Assembly (NCBI GenBank): GCA_015680685.1
Contig: MNCI01010461.1
Location: 274,934 to 338,933 of the forward strand
Origin: Gnetum montanum
Taxonomy: Eukaryota; Streptophyta; Gnetopsida; Gnetales; Gnetaceae
DNA length: 64,000 nucleotides
Direction of reading: 5' to 3'
Part shown: piece by piece, positions 12,591 through 23,190 of the stretch
Numbering within the stretch: position 1 is the first letter of the stretch
Layout: every line of letters starts with the position of its first letter
Program-made: the position numbers and the translations under genes
Notes under the pieces: generated by a model
The model's database searches: none
What the model was told of the DNA's origin: nothing
Seen by the model: only the letters and a program-made list of their open reading frames with translations

Positions 12591-14300
12591 GGTACAATAT
12601 TTATGTTTCAACATCATCATATTCACATGCTGTAGCCAACATACCATTAAGTCAGAGATAGAAGATTGCTATATGGTGGAAGATGGCCACATCAAGCAGC
12701 TTATAACACAACGGCCTCACAAGTGGATCTGCCTGCAACCAAAGACGATTGCAGTTATTTGCTAAAGCACTCAATCAATAGTGCAACTGACTAGCAAGCA
12801 GAGATTCAGCAACTCAACTATCTAGTGCATTTAACATCATATGCTTCAAGGCATATAAATGACATCCAAGATTATCTAGCCAACATCGAATAAGGAGTTG
12901 ACCGAGTTGAAGGACAATGTGCTCAATTATCAAAAGAGATGATAGACCATCTACAAGCTTATGAAGCAATTGTTGATGAGAAAGTGGTTCAGCGTCAATA
13001 GAAACGACATCAAGAAAATGTGAAGTATCAAAAGCTAAACGAAGTCTACACTCTGGAAAATCAACTTGTTTCACCACACATGGAAGTCAGTCATTCACCA
13101 ACCTCACCAGTAACATTTGCACCAGTACCATCAACACCACCTAAGTCCCAGCAAGCCAAAATAGATTTTCTAGACCCTCAAGATAAATCCCTCTTTGACA
13201 AAATCTAGTGCTTGCAACAAGAGAAAGAAGGAAAGAAGCCTACAAAGTTCGAAATTGGTACAGCAAGTCCAAAAATGCCAAAATTGAATGATGAAGATGA
13301 TTGTCAATAGCATATCATGATGGCACGAAGAGGTCCAAATCCACCATGGCAATGACCACTATTAAATCCACCACCTACTTTTTCAGCATTTCAACAATGG
13401 CCTGCTACAACAATTCATGTCATTGACATTGATTACCTGTTGCCAAAAGAGGTATTGCATGCCATCAAATTATGGATTGATCAATTGTGTGTTGTTATGA
13501 ATGTATTGAATCTTTATGAAAGAACAATCATCATTGGAGCTTTTACTAGAGCCGCTGGTAAAATCCTTCATTGGTGGAAAAGTTCCAGTCATGAGCAGTA
13601 AGAACAAATGATTAGCACAAGATTGCAAGGTGTGTTCATTGCATTAGTCACTAAATTTACTGTAAATTTATCTGACAATTTATGGTTAAAAGATAAGCTG
13701 CTGTTAAGTCAAAGGAAATTAGAAGATTTAAGATATTTTGAATAGTTTAGTATTGAATATGCCAATGAGGTGTATCGATTAGCTCTTCATCATGATCAAA
13801 TGGTGCCTTATTTATATATGGGTAGTCTTCTAGCAAAGTTAGGACAAATGGTGTAGTATAAAGCTGTTGAAAAGAATATTGATCTGCCCTTAACTTATTT
13901 CTCTGATATTGTACACATGGTAAGACAAGAACTCCAATTTACCTATTACAATGTCACACTACAAAAGTTATTGCCCTCTGCAGAAGTATGTGCCAATTTG
14001 GATGGTGTCAATGTGTTTGGCAAACCACTAAGAGCTGCCTCAAGAAAACCAAAAAGACATAGAATGATACAGCAAAAGTTTCCAAGATTTACAAGGAAGA
14101 GGTGGACAAAGAATTTTAAGCTAAGAAGTAGTAGGAAGATATTTTTTATCAAAAGAAGAAACAGACCATTTTCTAGAAAGGAGGTTACATGTTACTCTTG
14201 CAAGAATCAAGGACACTACGCACATGAATGCCCGAAGAAGAAAGGAGATGCTAGAATCAAAGCGTTCTTTGAGCACTACATAGAAGATGGAAACCAGTAG
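12591..14300 (+). pseudogene. Pararetroviral coiled-coil spacer, coat protein and zinc knuckle
   Basis: Same frame as the movement protein. A Gln/Glu-rich, probably coiled-coil stretch (12790-13030) is followed by a Pro/Ser-rich linker and then the coat region (about 13420-13990). A Lys/Arg-rich basic segment (14030-14180) leads to a CCHC knuckle with standard Cys-x2-Cys-x4-His-x4-Cys spacing (14188-14234). The coat protein packages the genome, and the basic region and knuckle bind nucleic acid (known for the family). At least nine in-frame stops are present. The coiled-coil spacer could correspond to a virion-associated function, but that is speculation. Confidence 0.65.
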
Positions 14301-14454
14301 AGAATCCTGAAGATTGTGAACCTAAGGAAAAGCTATATGCTATCTAGCTACTATCCGAATCAAAAGAAAGTTAGAGTACTGAAGAAAATGATGTAGAGAG
14401 TGAAGCTAAAAGTGAAAAAACACTTGATGTCTTTTTAGTGCCCCGAGAAGTAAT

Positions 14455-15100
14455 ATGATGCAGCAACTCGTAACAATGGAAGAAGAACCTATCAAAGATT
14501 GGTTCTCAAATATTTATTTGGATAATTATACAGAAGTAGAGCAATGGTTGAATGAGGAAGAACAATGGTCAACCTCGGATCATGAAGAACATCAATGGAA
14601 TTCTGAAGCTGCAATGGGAGATAAAGATCCAAGTGTTTCATAATTCCTTGAATGCAAAGAAACATTACCAAGAGTCACATTAGAAGAAGAAAGTTTAGAA
14701 GCTGAAGACGTTCCAAGAAGCATTGTTCAAAAAATACCAAATTTTCTAATCATACTTTATGAAGAGAGATTCCCTGTAGCAATAGACGCAAAGCTTCAAG
14801 ATCAACAAAGGGTTATTCCTGCTCTCCAACATCAAATCAAGCATCTACTAGCTTTCCATAGTATGTTGTTAGTGCCAATCAAAATAGTAGTTGATGGAAA
14901 CAATGAATGGAGTAAGACGTCTCAAGCATTTTGCTTTTGATATTCCTATCTCATTAAATGATGAATATGTGGGAACAACCAATTTTATTTTAAGTTTTAG
15001 ACAATGGTTTTGATATAGGATTGGGAGCCCATTTCATGGACAGTATAGGACCCTACACTGTTGGGTAAGAAATGATAGTGTGCTCATCACCAATGCATGA
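14455..15100 (+). pseudogene. Pararetroviral protease region, frameshifted
   Basis: Position between coat and RT, a strand pattern around FPVAIDA (14770) and a later GLGAHFMDSIG-like segment (about 15018-15055, read in the polyprotein frame) suggest the aspartic protease that cuts the polyprotein. The frame is shifted by one from about 14300 to 14930 and then returns. I cannot place both catalytic motif residues with certainty. Confidence 0.45.
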
Positions 15101-15329
15101 TCCAAGACCAAAGATAATTCTTAGTCAAATTCTAGCACCCCTTCAAAGAAACAAGCATGATCAAGTCAAGACTGGGTTCACAAGAAATAATCCTTCACTA
15201 AAAGAGGTACTCACATGGTATCAATTAGAAGATCTAGCAAAAAGGAAGTATCAACATGTTCAACATCTGAAGAAAGCCCAACTAGATTTAAATGATGAGC
15301 AAGATCGGGTGCTAGTTCCACATATTGAG

Positions 15330-16200
15330 AAGTAGCAGAAATGTTGATGTGAGCATCCCTTGGAATTTTGGGATAAAGACAACCCCAAGGCACACATTCC
15401 AACTATCCACAACATTCTAGTTCAAAGTAAGATTATTGTGCTCAACCAACAGGACATCGAAGAAATGGCTCATCAAGTTTCTGAATTTCTCACAAAAGGT
15501 TTGATCTGAGCCTCTTAGTCCAATTATGCATGTGCAAGTTTTATAGTTCGAAATCATGCTGAAATCAAAAGAGAAAAAGCAAGGATGGTCATCAATTACA
15601 TTCCTTTGAATGTTGTGACAATTGAGGTAAAATGACCACTACCAAATAAAGATAGTTTGATTCAAAAGGTAGCAGTAAAAAGGATTTTCAGTAAGTTTGA
15701 TTATAAGAGTGGATATCACCAGATTAAGATCATCGAAGAAGATATCCATAAAATAGCTTTTAGCAGACCCCAAGGATTGTATGAATGGAACATCATGCCA
15801 TTTGGGTTAAAGAATGCCTTGTCTCTGTTTCAACGAAGAATGGATGCAGTCTTTGGTCCTTATCAAGAATTTATTGCTAATTATATTGATGATTTTGTTA
15901 TTTTTTCTAATACTTCCAAAGAACATGCATAACATTTGTCTCTCTTTGCATCATTGTGTGAACAACATGGCATAGGTTTGTCTGCTGATCCAAAAAATTT
16001 TCAAATTGGAAGAAAGGAGATTGAATTCTTAGTCATCAATATCAAAGATGGAAGAATCTACATGTAGCCCCATGTGCTCAAGAAAATTGTGTAGTTCCTA
16101 GATCATCTTGATAGTAAGGAGCAATGTTTGATATTTCTTGGTTGTGTTAATTATGTCTCCAAACATATTGCTAAATTTTCTGATAAAAGAAAAGAAATCC
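15330..16200 (+). pseudogene. Pararetroviral reverse transcriptase
   Basis: RT would copy pregenomic RNA to DNA. The visible blocks are FSKFDYKSGYHQI (15687), an IAFSRPQGLYEWNIMPFGL block (15752-15808) and the catalytic YIDD (near 15883), then the thumb region to about 16200. Wording is closer to caulimovirid RT than to the Ty3 RTs elsewhere in this window, for example KNALSLFQRRMDAVF after MPFGL. Stops at about 15510, 15630, 15930 and 16060 break it. Confidence 0.8.
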
Positions 16201-16253
16201 GCTAGTGTAAGAATCAAACACCATTTCAATGGACTTTAGCAGCATCAGATCAA

Positions 16254-16720
16254 GTGAAGCAACTTAAGAAAGAATGTGAAAACCTGCCACCACTTAGTCC
16301 AATTTTACAGGGTCTTTTCATTCTCAATACAAATGCAAGTTATGATGCATGGGCTGCTGTACTTCTACGAACAAGTCATACAAGGGAATTCAAAGAAATT
16401 TGTGCATATGCATTTGGTATATTTCATAAAAATGAATTAACTTATTGATCTTCTGAAAAAGAAATATTGGTAGCAGTCCATGGTTTAGAAAATTTTCATA
16501 TTCATTTGATTTCAGAATCATTCATCGTCTGAACGGACTCGGAAAATTTGGCAACCTTGCTGAAAAGGCATATTATGCCCTCACCAAAGCTTCAGTGGTT
16601 TGCATGGTGAAAATTCATTCTAGCTCAATATAAATTTTTTATTAAATGCATTCCCAGTCATGTCAATAGCCTTCCAGATGCCTTGACAAGAGAATTAAAG
16701 CCCTAGATCAAGATGCTTTG
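16254..16720 (+). pseudogene. Pararetroviral RNase H
   Basis: Continues RT in the same frame. The block FILNTNASYDAWAAVL has Asn where the first catalytic Asp is expected. It is followed by a Glu-containing EKEILVAVHGLENF block and TDSENLATLL. The end (NSLPDALTREL, about 16672-16700) carries the last Asp. Length and order fit the RNase H of caulimovirids. The first-Asp change and two stops indicate loss of function. Confidence 0.7.
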
Positions 16721-17359
16721 GCCTGAGTCTAGCAGTACTTCACAAAATTCTCTTCAGGATAATGAAGAATGAAAATCTTGGCCTCTTCAAAGCCTTGAAG
16801 ATTGTGTACAATGGTGTAGACAAGTGGGAAGATTCTTTCTGCAAAAATTGTCCATGAGCATAACAAAGCAATATCCTATGCTTGATTTCTTCATCAATAT
16901 GGCAGGATGAATCGATTTTGTCATCAACAATCTTCATTGGAGCTACCTCGAAGGAAGAATCCTCTAGTATCTCACCTTGATGGAAGTTCTAGATAATCTT
17001 TTGTTGATCTATCACCCTCTGTTTGCTAACAACAATGCTAGAAGATACTTCAATGAATTGCTTACAACACACTCGTGGGAAGAGAAATTGTGCTCATCTT
17101 TCCAACACATAAAAATCTTTATCAAGAACTAACTTCGTATGAAAATGAAAGGATAGTCTCGAAGCATCCACCTGATCTAGAAGATGTGTCTTCCACTCTC
17201 ACCAGCTTCCTTTCAGAATTTTCTAAACTAATCAAAGAATGCCACGATTTGTACTCGTGCTTGTGGCAAAATTTGTTCCATTCATCGAGCTATCCTAAAA
17301 GCCATTTAGGCGTGGCTTGTACACCTCTTGTAGATAAGAGTGATGAGTCATATAGATAA
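16721..17359 (+). pseudogene. Pararetroviral C-terminal region of unknown role
   Basis: Coding-like sequence runs on after RNase H with stops and a frame change near 17070; an open frame of 94 codons ends at 17359. I recognise no domain. It may be the tail of the polyprotein or a decayed downstream protein. The Trp- and Leu-rich composition does not look like LTR sequence. Confidence 0.35.
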
Positions 17360-17399
17360 TTATGAAGTCATTTGGCATGGATTATATGCCAAGTGGAGT

Positions 17400-17950
17400 C
17401 CCTCTCTTATCTTACCAGATAGGATCAAGTAAATAAAGTGTGTCGAAGATGTCTCTAATCAGCTGCCCTATAAATACAAGAGTCTAGCCTTGTCTCCATA
17501 AGAGAGAGAAGCATAAGTGAGTGATCTCTAGTCTGAAGTTTGGTTTAAAATTTGTCTTGGTTGTATGCTTTGATGCTTGGCTAATAGAAGTATGGAGTTG
17601 GAGTTGTTACTATGTGCCACTATTTTGCTCTGTTTTGTTCTTATTTTTCTAGAATTGTTGTGCATGATCTATCCACTATGGTTCTCTTGCATTATCTCTT
17701 GATTAGGTGTCATCTGACACAGACTATCAAAAGCTACCCATTTTTTCTAGCCTTAGTTCTACAGAGAATTCAAGTGGAAGGTTCCCCCTTTGTTCTAGGA
17801 AGCTCCTTCAAGAAAAGCATTGAAGAGACGTGCACACTAGTGAAAGTTGAGCTCTGAGAGAACACTATGCGATGAAGTCAGTTGAAGAATTTGTAGGATT
17901 GTGTTAGGACAAAGTGGATTTGGGATTTGATTGTCCTGTTAGCTCTTGAT
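17400..17950 (+). promoter_or_regulatory. Candidate pararetroviral promoter and RNA leader
   Basis: TATAAATA lies at 17469-17476, followed by about 470 bases without a long recognisable gene. In circular caulimovirid genomes the promoter lies after the pol gene and the leader runs into the primer site, so in a linear copy opened at the primer site both fall at the right end, as here. The alternative is that this TATA belongs to the resumed family LTR, since those LTRs also carry TATAAATA and a TGATGAG occurs at 17351-17357. Confidence 0.45.
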
Positions 17951-18690
17951 CTTGCATTTTTGGCACAATTTGGTTAGCATCGTAGCTAGACTCTTGCAGT
18001 TTTATTTCATAATCTTAGCAAATAATTAGTGAGTGCCTGTAGTGTGGATTTAAATTAGTTGTGTGATGTCTTATTTAAGTGGCATTGTACCTAGATACAT
18101 TTCATGAATGACAATAAGATTGATATTGATTCCTATTCATTACAACACTTTCAATTAGAATAGATTTACATTCAATGCAATTTATTTTGTATGTACTTAG
18201 TTAACATTTACATCTCTATACATGTTAATCAATCAATAGAATGAGCATGACCTATTTTGAGCATAAACACGTATTCTCTTAGTAATCCCAGCAACGTTAT
18301 TACTTAGTTTGCCTAATAACATAACACTTGGTAATCCAAGTAGTTGATACGTGAGTTCAAGGGATGTACAACAAGCTGGAAATGAACACTCTTTGTCCTT
18401 AGGATAGTTTAGGATTTATTTTCTTATTATTAATTAGTTTAAATAATTAGTTTCTACATTATTATCTAGTTAGTTTAAGGGTCACATAACATCAATAATC
18501 ATATGCCTCATTTTGGACGAAACCATATGTGACAAAGCAACCACTAGTCCAATTGGGAAGACAACGACCTACAATCAATGCTTAACAATCTAGATACCAC
18601 ACTAGTTTCATCCATGGAATTTGATTTGATTACATGTGAATGCTTGTGATTTATATGGTTGGGCATTGGGGGGTACCTGATGCTCATCAA
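17951..18690 (+). repeat. LTR 3' portion, resumed after the pararetrovirus
   Basis: From about 17951 the sequence aligns with the R-U5 part of the family LTR: AATCTTAGCAAATA, then TTATTTAAGTGGCATTGTACC, as in the minus-strand LTR 26754-27621. It ends CTCATCA at 18690. Together with 10535-10737 it would rebuild one LTR with little overlap. No tRNA-Asp primer site follows, consistent with a 3' LTR. Confidence 0.65.
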
Positions 18691-19299
18691 AGGGTATAAG
18701 ACAAAGTGAAATCCTTGGAAATTATGCAAGCACTTTTCATTGAAAGATTCATTATTGGCTACTTTAGAGAATTTATATTTCTTTTTCATTGTATCATCAT
18801 TTGTGTGTATTGATTGTATTGAGCCTCAAGTGCAAGGGATTTTTAAATTAAGCTACACTTCCTTGTTTCTTTCTCCTTCTTTCTTGTAGCCCTATAGGGT
18901 TAATGTGCTTCGTGCGAGAAGGAATTTTTGTTGAGATTGTCAGAACCTTATCGAATTAAGTGATTTTGCAACAATAAAATATTCTAGAGTCGAGATCACA
19001 TTTGGAAAGGTTGTGGGATCTTTTAAGCCACATTTTGAGTTTTTTGGGACCTTCTAGGGTTGAGAAATTTCACAACGATGACACACTTTAGAGCAGAGCT
19101 TAAATCTTGTAAAGGTTATGTTACTATTCACATCACTTTTTGAAGAAATAAAGTCTCACAGTGTGCATGGATTCTACCCTTTGAGTGTGGATGTACCAAG
19201 TTTGGGAATCACATAAATTTTATATTTGATTTTGGTGGCTACAGTGATTTTAATTGGGAAACTTATTCAACCCACTTTTAAGTTTTTGATTCTCAGTTG
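18691..19299. other. Unassigned segment with a weak internal duplication
   Basis: No gene recognised. Two related units of about 55 bases start near 18961 and 19066 (period about 105): both run from a 'TTTxxCAACxATxA' start through 'AGAGxxGAGxT' to 'AAAGGTTxTG'. They are roughly two-thirds alike by eye. The origin is unknown; it could be flanking DNA between two insertions. Confidence 0.35.
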
Positions 19300-20941
19300 T
19301 GGTGCTAATTATATCTACATTGTTGGTGGTGACATATGTTGGAGGAGAGTATGAGAGTATTGAGAATATGACAAATGGTGAGAGAAATGGAATGGTGATT
19401 TCATTAAAGATGTTGTGAGTTGATTATATTCAAGAGGGTAGTAGCAGTGAGTGGAGGCATGGGTAATAGAATCATTAGAAAAAATAGGTTTTTGAACATA
19501 GTATTCATAAGGGTTCCATTGGCAATAGGGATATTACTAGTTTGGTGATGGCATCTACCATGATCGTGAGTTTTTCCATTATTTTTGATAGTAGTTTTAA
19601 GGTTGATAAGGAGCTCCACTTAGGTAGCACTATTGGTTGTAGGACTATCTATAATTTCCTTATGAATAAGAAAATCTTTTATGCATTTGCTTTGCCATGA
19701 ACCTAGGATTCTAAGTACAAGCCTCAAACTCTTCTAGATATAACATAACTAGGCAATAGTCATTTGATGTTTATATTGATAAATGTCACATCCATTGTCC
19801 TCCTCTATGCCTAAGTCTGCAACTTCTTCCATTGTTGCATATTTTTCATTTTTCCAAAAAATTTCCTTATCTATTTTCTTATTCTTTTTCCACTTCTTAT
19901 CTTGATCAATTTATCCTAGTTGATTTACCTTATTCTCCATGATTTTCAATCTAGTTGTAACTTTTTGATTTTCCAATTCCCATATCTTATCTATCCTTGC
20001 CTTAATCTTAGCGATATACTTTTTTATTGTTAAGGTTTTATGTAAAATCATCTCATAAAGAGTTACCTCTTATTAGTGATCATAAATATGGACCTTCTAC
20101 TTGTGAAGAATTGGATCCTATTTATGTTCCTCTAGACTCTTCCTTTTACATAACTCTCCTTCTTCTTTTACTACCTATTTAATTAACCTTTATAGCCAAT
20201 GGACTCTTAGTTTTGATAATATTCCTTAGGCATAGATTTGAAGGGTCTCCCTTGTTTTATTACGAAGCCCATCTATGATGTGAAGAAGTTGCTCATTTTT
20301 AAAAAATCCATGGACTAGGTAGCTATGTAGTAAATAATAGTCTCTACCCAAGGCCACATCAAGGGATTCGTGATTCTCATACATTTTACCCTTGGATTTA
20401 TTTTCTTAGATTGGACACTCTTGCATAGGTTTTATATTTTTCATTGAAAAGCCTAAGCATTGTGGATCACTAGTGGATTGAATCTAGTTCTAATGATCTA
20501 TACCAACTTCAACTTCTTCTATTAGTATTCTAGGGAAGAGCTTAAGTTTTTACTACTTACTTTTAATATTTTGTAAGGCATAGGCATCATGGAAGGCTTG
20601 TAAATAATGTTTTGGATCAAAAGTTTACCCTCCCTCAAATTTAGGATTGTTATTCATATCAACTCATTTGATGTAACTTTCCCTTTGATGCTTGTGAGAT
20701 AGTATACTCACCTTCCTAATCTATATCATGCTTCTAATAGTCATCAAAGATTCATCATTATTGGACATGTCATGGGTATGATCTCTATCTCTATTTCTAT
20801 TTGTTTGATTATGATGGTCTCATCTACACTCCCTTTGGTATCCTATATCTTATTGTTGATCCCTATTTCTATCTTCATCTTGCCACTTAGTGGAGCTATA
20901 CCTCCATACCTACATTCATGTTTTTTAGAGCTAATGTGGAC
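19300..20941 (-). pseudogene. gag: Gag pseudogene, copy A, minus strand
   Basis: Reads right to left. Starting at the junction near 20941 it shows KHECRYGG-PLSGKMKIEI, then KFEGG, YLQAFHDA, KLKLFP and a heavily frameshifted capsid and C-terminal part. It resembles the element I gag (MNNxPxFEGG start of the capsid domain) more than the gag at 23191-25217. Its extreme N-terminus is missing because the sequence changes at 20937-20942 to the end of an extra-ORF fragment. Many stops and frameshifts are present, so it is an old copy. Confidence 0.6.
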
Positions 20942-21188
20942 CTTTCATGAATTTCCTTAATACACTCCAGGGACAATGTGAGTTGTTGTCCCTATTCAAG
21001 TGCTCTACCAACTCCTCCTTCAACATGTACCAATTGTATAGTGACAAGAGGTTCCTGATGGATTCTAAATGATTGTGCCTCCTGTTCCATACGTTCCTCA
21101 AGAGATGCTTGGCCTCTGCCTCTCCTTGTTCATTTGGATGCACTTGAGAGGATCCTGCTTGTTGTCCTCTTTTAGGGACCATCTGCAA
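20937..21188 (-). pseudogene. N-terminal fragment of the extra ORF
   Basis: This is a minus-strand copy of the start of the extra ORF at 40662. Both begin right after TGTGATTGCAG followed by ATGG, carry a PKRGQ basic start and then corresponding Arg/Gly-, Gln- and Leu-rich segments (for example FRIHQEP against FSIHQED). A frame change near the start is needed to follow the match, as in the plus-strand copy. The fragment stops after about 84 codons at a joint with gag copy A. It shows that the extra ORF is a family trait and not a single accident. Confidence 0.7.
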
Positions 21189-21790
21189 TCACACGGGGCT
21201 GATTATTAGTAAGGTTACTTACAAAGTTTGATTTATACCTTACTTTTTTCCTTTAATCAATTTGTTTCTTGTTTAGTGTGTTTCAAAGTTAAAAACTTTT
21301 ATGAAAATGCCCCCTAAAAGTTTTCATATTAGGTCCAATTTAATTAGGTGGTTCCAAAAATTAATTCTCATTATGTGGGTGAAGAGATAAAATTAATTTG
21401 GCAATGTGTTTAACATTTTTAAGGGAATTTACCCCTTATGATATCCTTCGGGAAACAATGAATTTTGAAAAAAAATATGCAAAACTTGGAGCATACCCTT
21501 CCTACATGACTAAGTTAAACACTCTGTGTTTAGACAGGTTCAACCGGAATGGGAATCAGAGCATTAATGAGTAAGTTATGGATATTTACATGAGAGGTGC
21601 ACAAGCTAGAAACTTTGTGGAAGAAAATTTGAACAACTCCCCTCGCATGAATAGTGCAAAATGACATTGACATGCATGGGGGGGGGGGGGTCCATATATA
21701 TAGTTTTTAAGGATGCGCTATTGCGTACCTAATAGCGCGGACCCGATATCTGGTACCTGATATCATGGCCTATTGAAAATAGGGTACTTG
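21189..21790 (-). promoter_or_regulatory. Internal promoter region before the extra ORF, minus copy
   Basis: On the minus strand, GATATC motifs (around 21746-21765) are followed by TATATATA (21695-21702), a run of 13 C (the G run at 21678-21690 as printed), then about 490 bases leading to TGTGATTGCAG|ATGG. The same parts in the same order occur at 40131-40661. The CAG before ATG could be a splice acceptor, making this a promoter plus leader intron (inference). Confidence 0.6.
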
Positions 21791-23190
21791 GAAAGATTGA
21801 TGATTTTTTTAATTTCCAAGGCCAAAAATGAAAGAGTTGAGGTTACTTTGAAAGGTCTAGGGTAACATTAAATAGACCTAAAGGCACTGAAAGTGTAAGG
21901 AGGTGGGATTTGTCAATGAAATTCATGAATAGGACAAGGAAAAAGGACATGTAGTGGTGCCCAGGAACATTGGAATTTAGAATGATGATAGAGGGAAAGA
22001 TGATTGTAGCTATGCAATATGTGGAGGGTATAAAATGATGTGGGAATGTGCAAAAAGTGCAAATTACAAAAGTTACACAAGTGGGTCCTCCCTAGTGCAG
22101 GTTCTTACCTATGATGCCCTCATGTAACCACACCTGAAAATGTCCGTAGGCACTAAAAGGGTTAAATGTAATCCACACTAGTTCCACAAAACACACGCAT
22201 GTAGATACCACCATGATGAGGTATGAATTCAATGCTACACAAGATACAAGTCACAAATACATGAACAATGAGATGAGGTGAATTGTAGAAGGGATTGCAG
22301 AGATTGGGACATGAGGTAACTAACCCAGGGCACAATGAATCCTGAGTGTAGAATGTGATTAATGTGTTGTTAGCCTGTTGCTCCAAAATCAAGACCAAGT
22401 CCATTTCTCTGATCAATGACATCACATTGTTTCATCTAATGATGGACAACCATAAGAGTATCATGATAGCAAGGCACATGATCACTTGGAATTTCATTCA
22501 AGGGAGGAGTGATTTGGAATTTTTTTGCAGCACATTTTTCTTTATCATTTCATTTCTTTTTGTTTAGCTAGTTTGGCACACTCTCTCTTTCTTTTTTTTA
22601 TGCATAATCTAGAGAAGCTGCCTACCTTTAGGCATGGGTACATGTCTTTCTAGTGGGATCCCCTAGAATAGCATTGGGTTTCTTCATTAAATGCCTTTAT
22701 TACTCTTACTCCCATTGTCGTTAGATCTACAAGGATCTTAGTGCAACCAGGCTACATGATAACTCCTATAGATGTCACCAAAGAGAATCCACAAGTCCCC
22801 TTGACATCCCACCTTGGCCATTCTCTCTTAGTCCATCATTTTTCACTTTGGGCATAATGAGCACAAAATTACTTTTAATTTTTTATGATGAAAAGAATAT
22901 CATCATACCCAAAGTAGAACCCCTTATTAATAGAATGATTGGGTAGATGTGGTGGGCTCACTGTCCAAATAATTAGCCACCTGAGACTTGATATCATAGA
23001 ACAACACCTCAACCAATGAGTCACATGAGTGTTTTATTCATAGATGAGATTGCCCATAAAAAGATAAAATAATAAATAAAAAGATGAAGCAACAAATAAA
23101 AAGATAAAATAACAAATTGAAAGATGAAAAACTAAAAAAAAAATAATTGTAAAATTAAAAAAAAGGAAAAACATTTATTAAGTCTACTAA
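21791..23190 (-). repeat. Family non-coding 3' region, minus copy
   Basis: No gene. It mirrors 38793-40130. The block at 22075-22157 holds the conserved GTGCCTACGGACA...CTAGGGAGGACCCACTTGTG on the minus strand. The A-rich stretch 23040-23190 is a T-rich tract directly downstream of the gag stop. The segment 22600-22960 matches 38990-39340 reversed, including GTCCCCTTGACATC. Confidence 0.65.

Larger units (their letters stand above)
10738..17950 (+). mobile_element. Endogenous pararetrovirus, caulimovirid-like, near full length
   Basis: The order is: initiator-Met tRNA primer site, movement protein (30K-like), coiled-coil spacer, coat protein with CCHC knuckle, protease, RT with YIDD, RNase H, then a non-coding stretch with TATAAATA. 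This is the order of Caulimoviridae (established knowledge). No integrase is present. Movement and coat parts share one frame from 10788 to 14300, and RT and RNase H return to that frame, which points to a long polyprotein. About 7.2 kb from primer site to the resumed LTR equals a typical caulimovirid genome. Many nonsense codons and a few frameshifts make it inert. The right boundary is inferred from where LTR homology resumes and may be up to several hundred bases off. Confidence 0.75.

Noticed and set aside
17351-18690. A single 1340-base LTR starting at TGATGAG 17351
   Set aside because: Family LTRs are 790-870 bases, and homology to them starts only near 17951; kept as an alternative in the promoter entry.
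20838-20941. A 100-base target-site duplication with 26198-26300
   Set aside because: Target duplications of Ty3 elements are about 5 bases; the shared block is better explained by two gag copies or a rearrangement.
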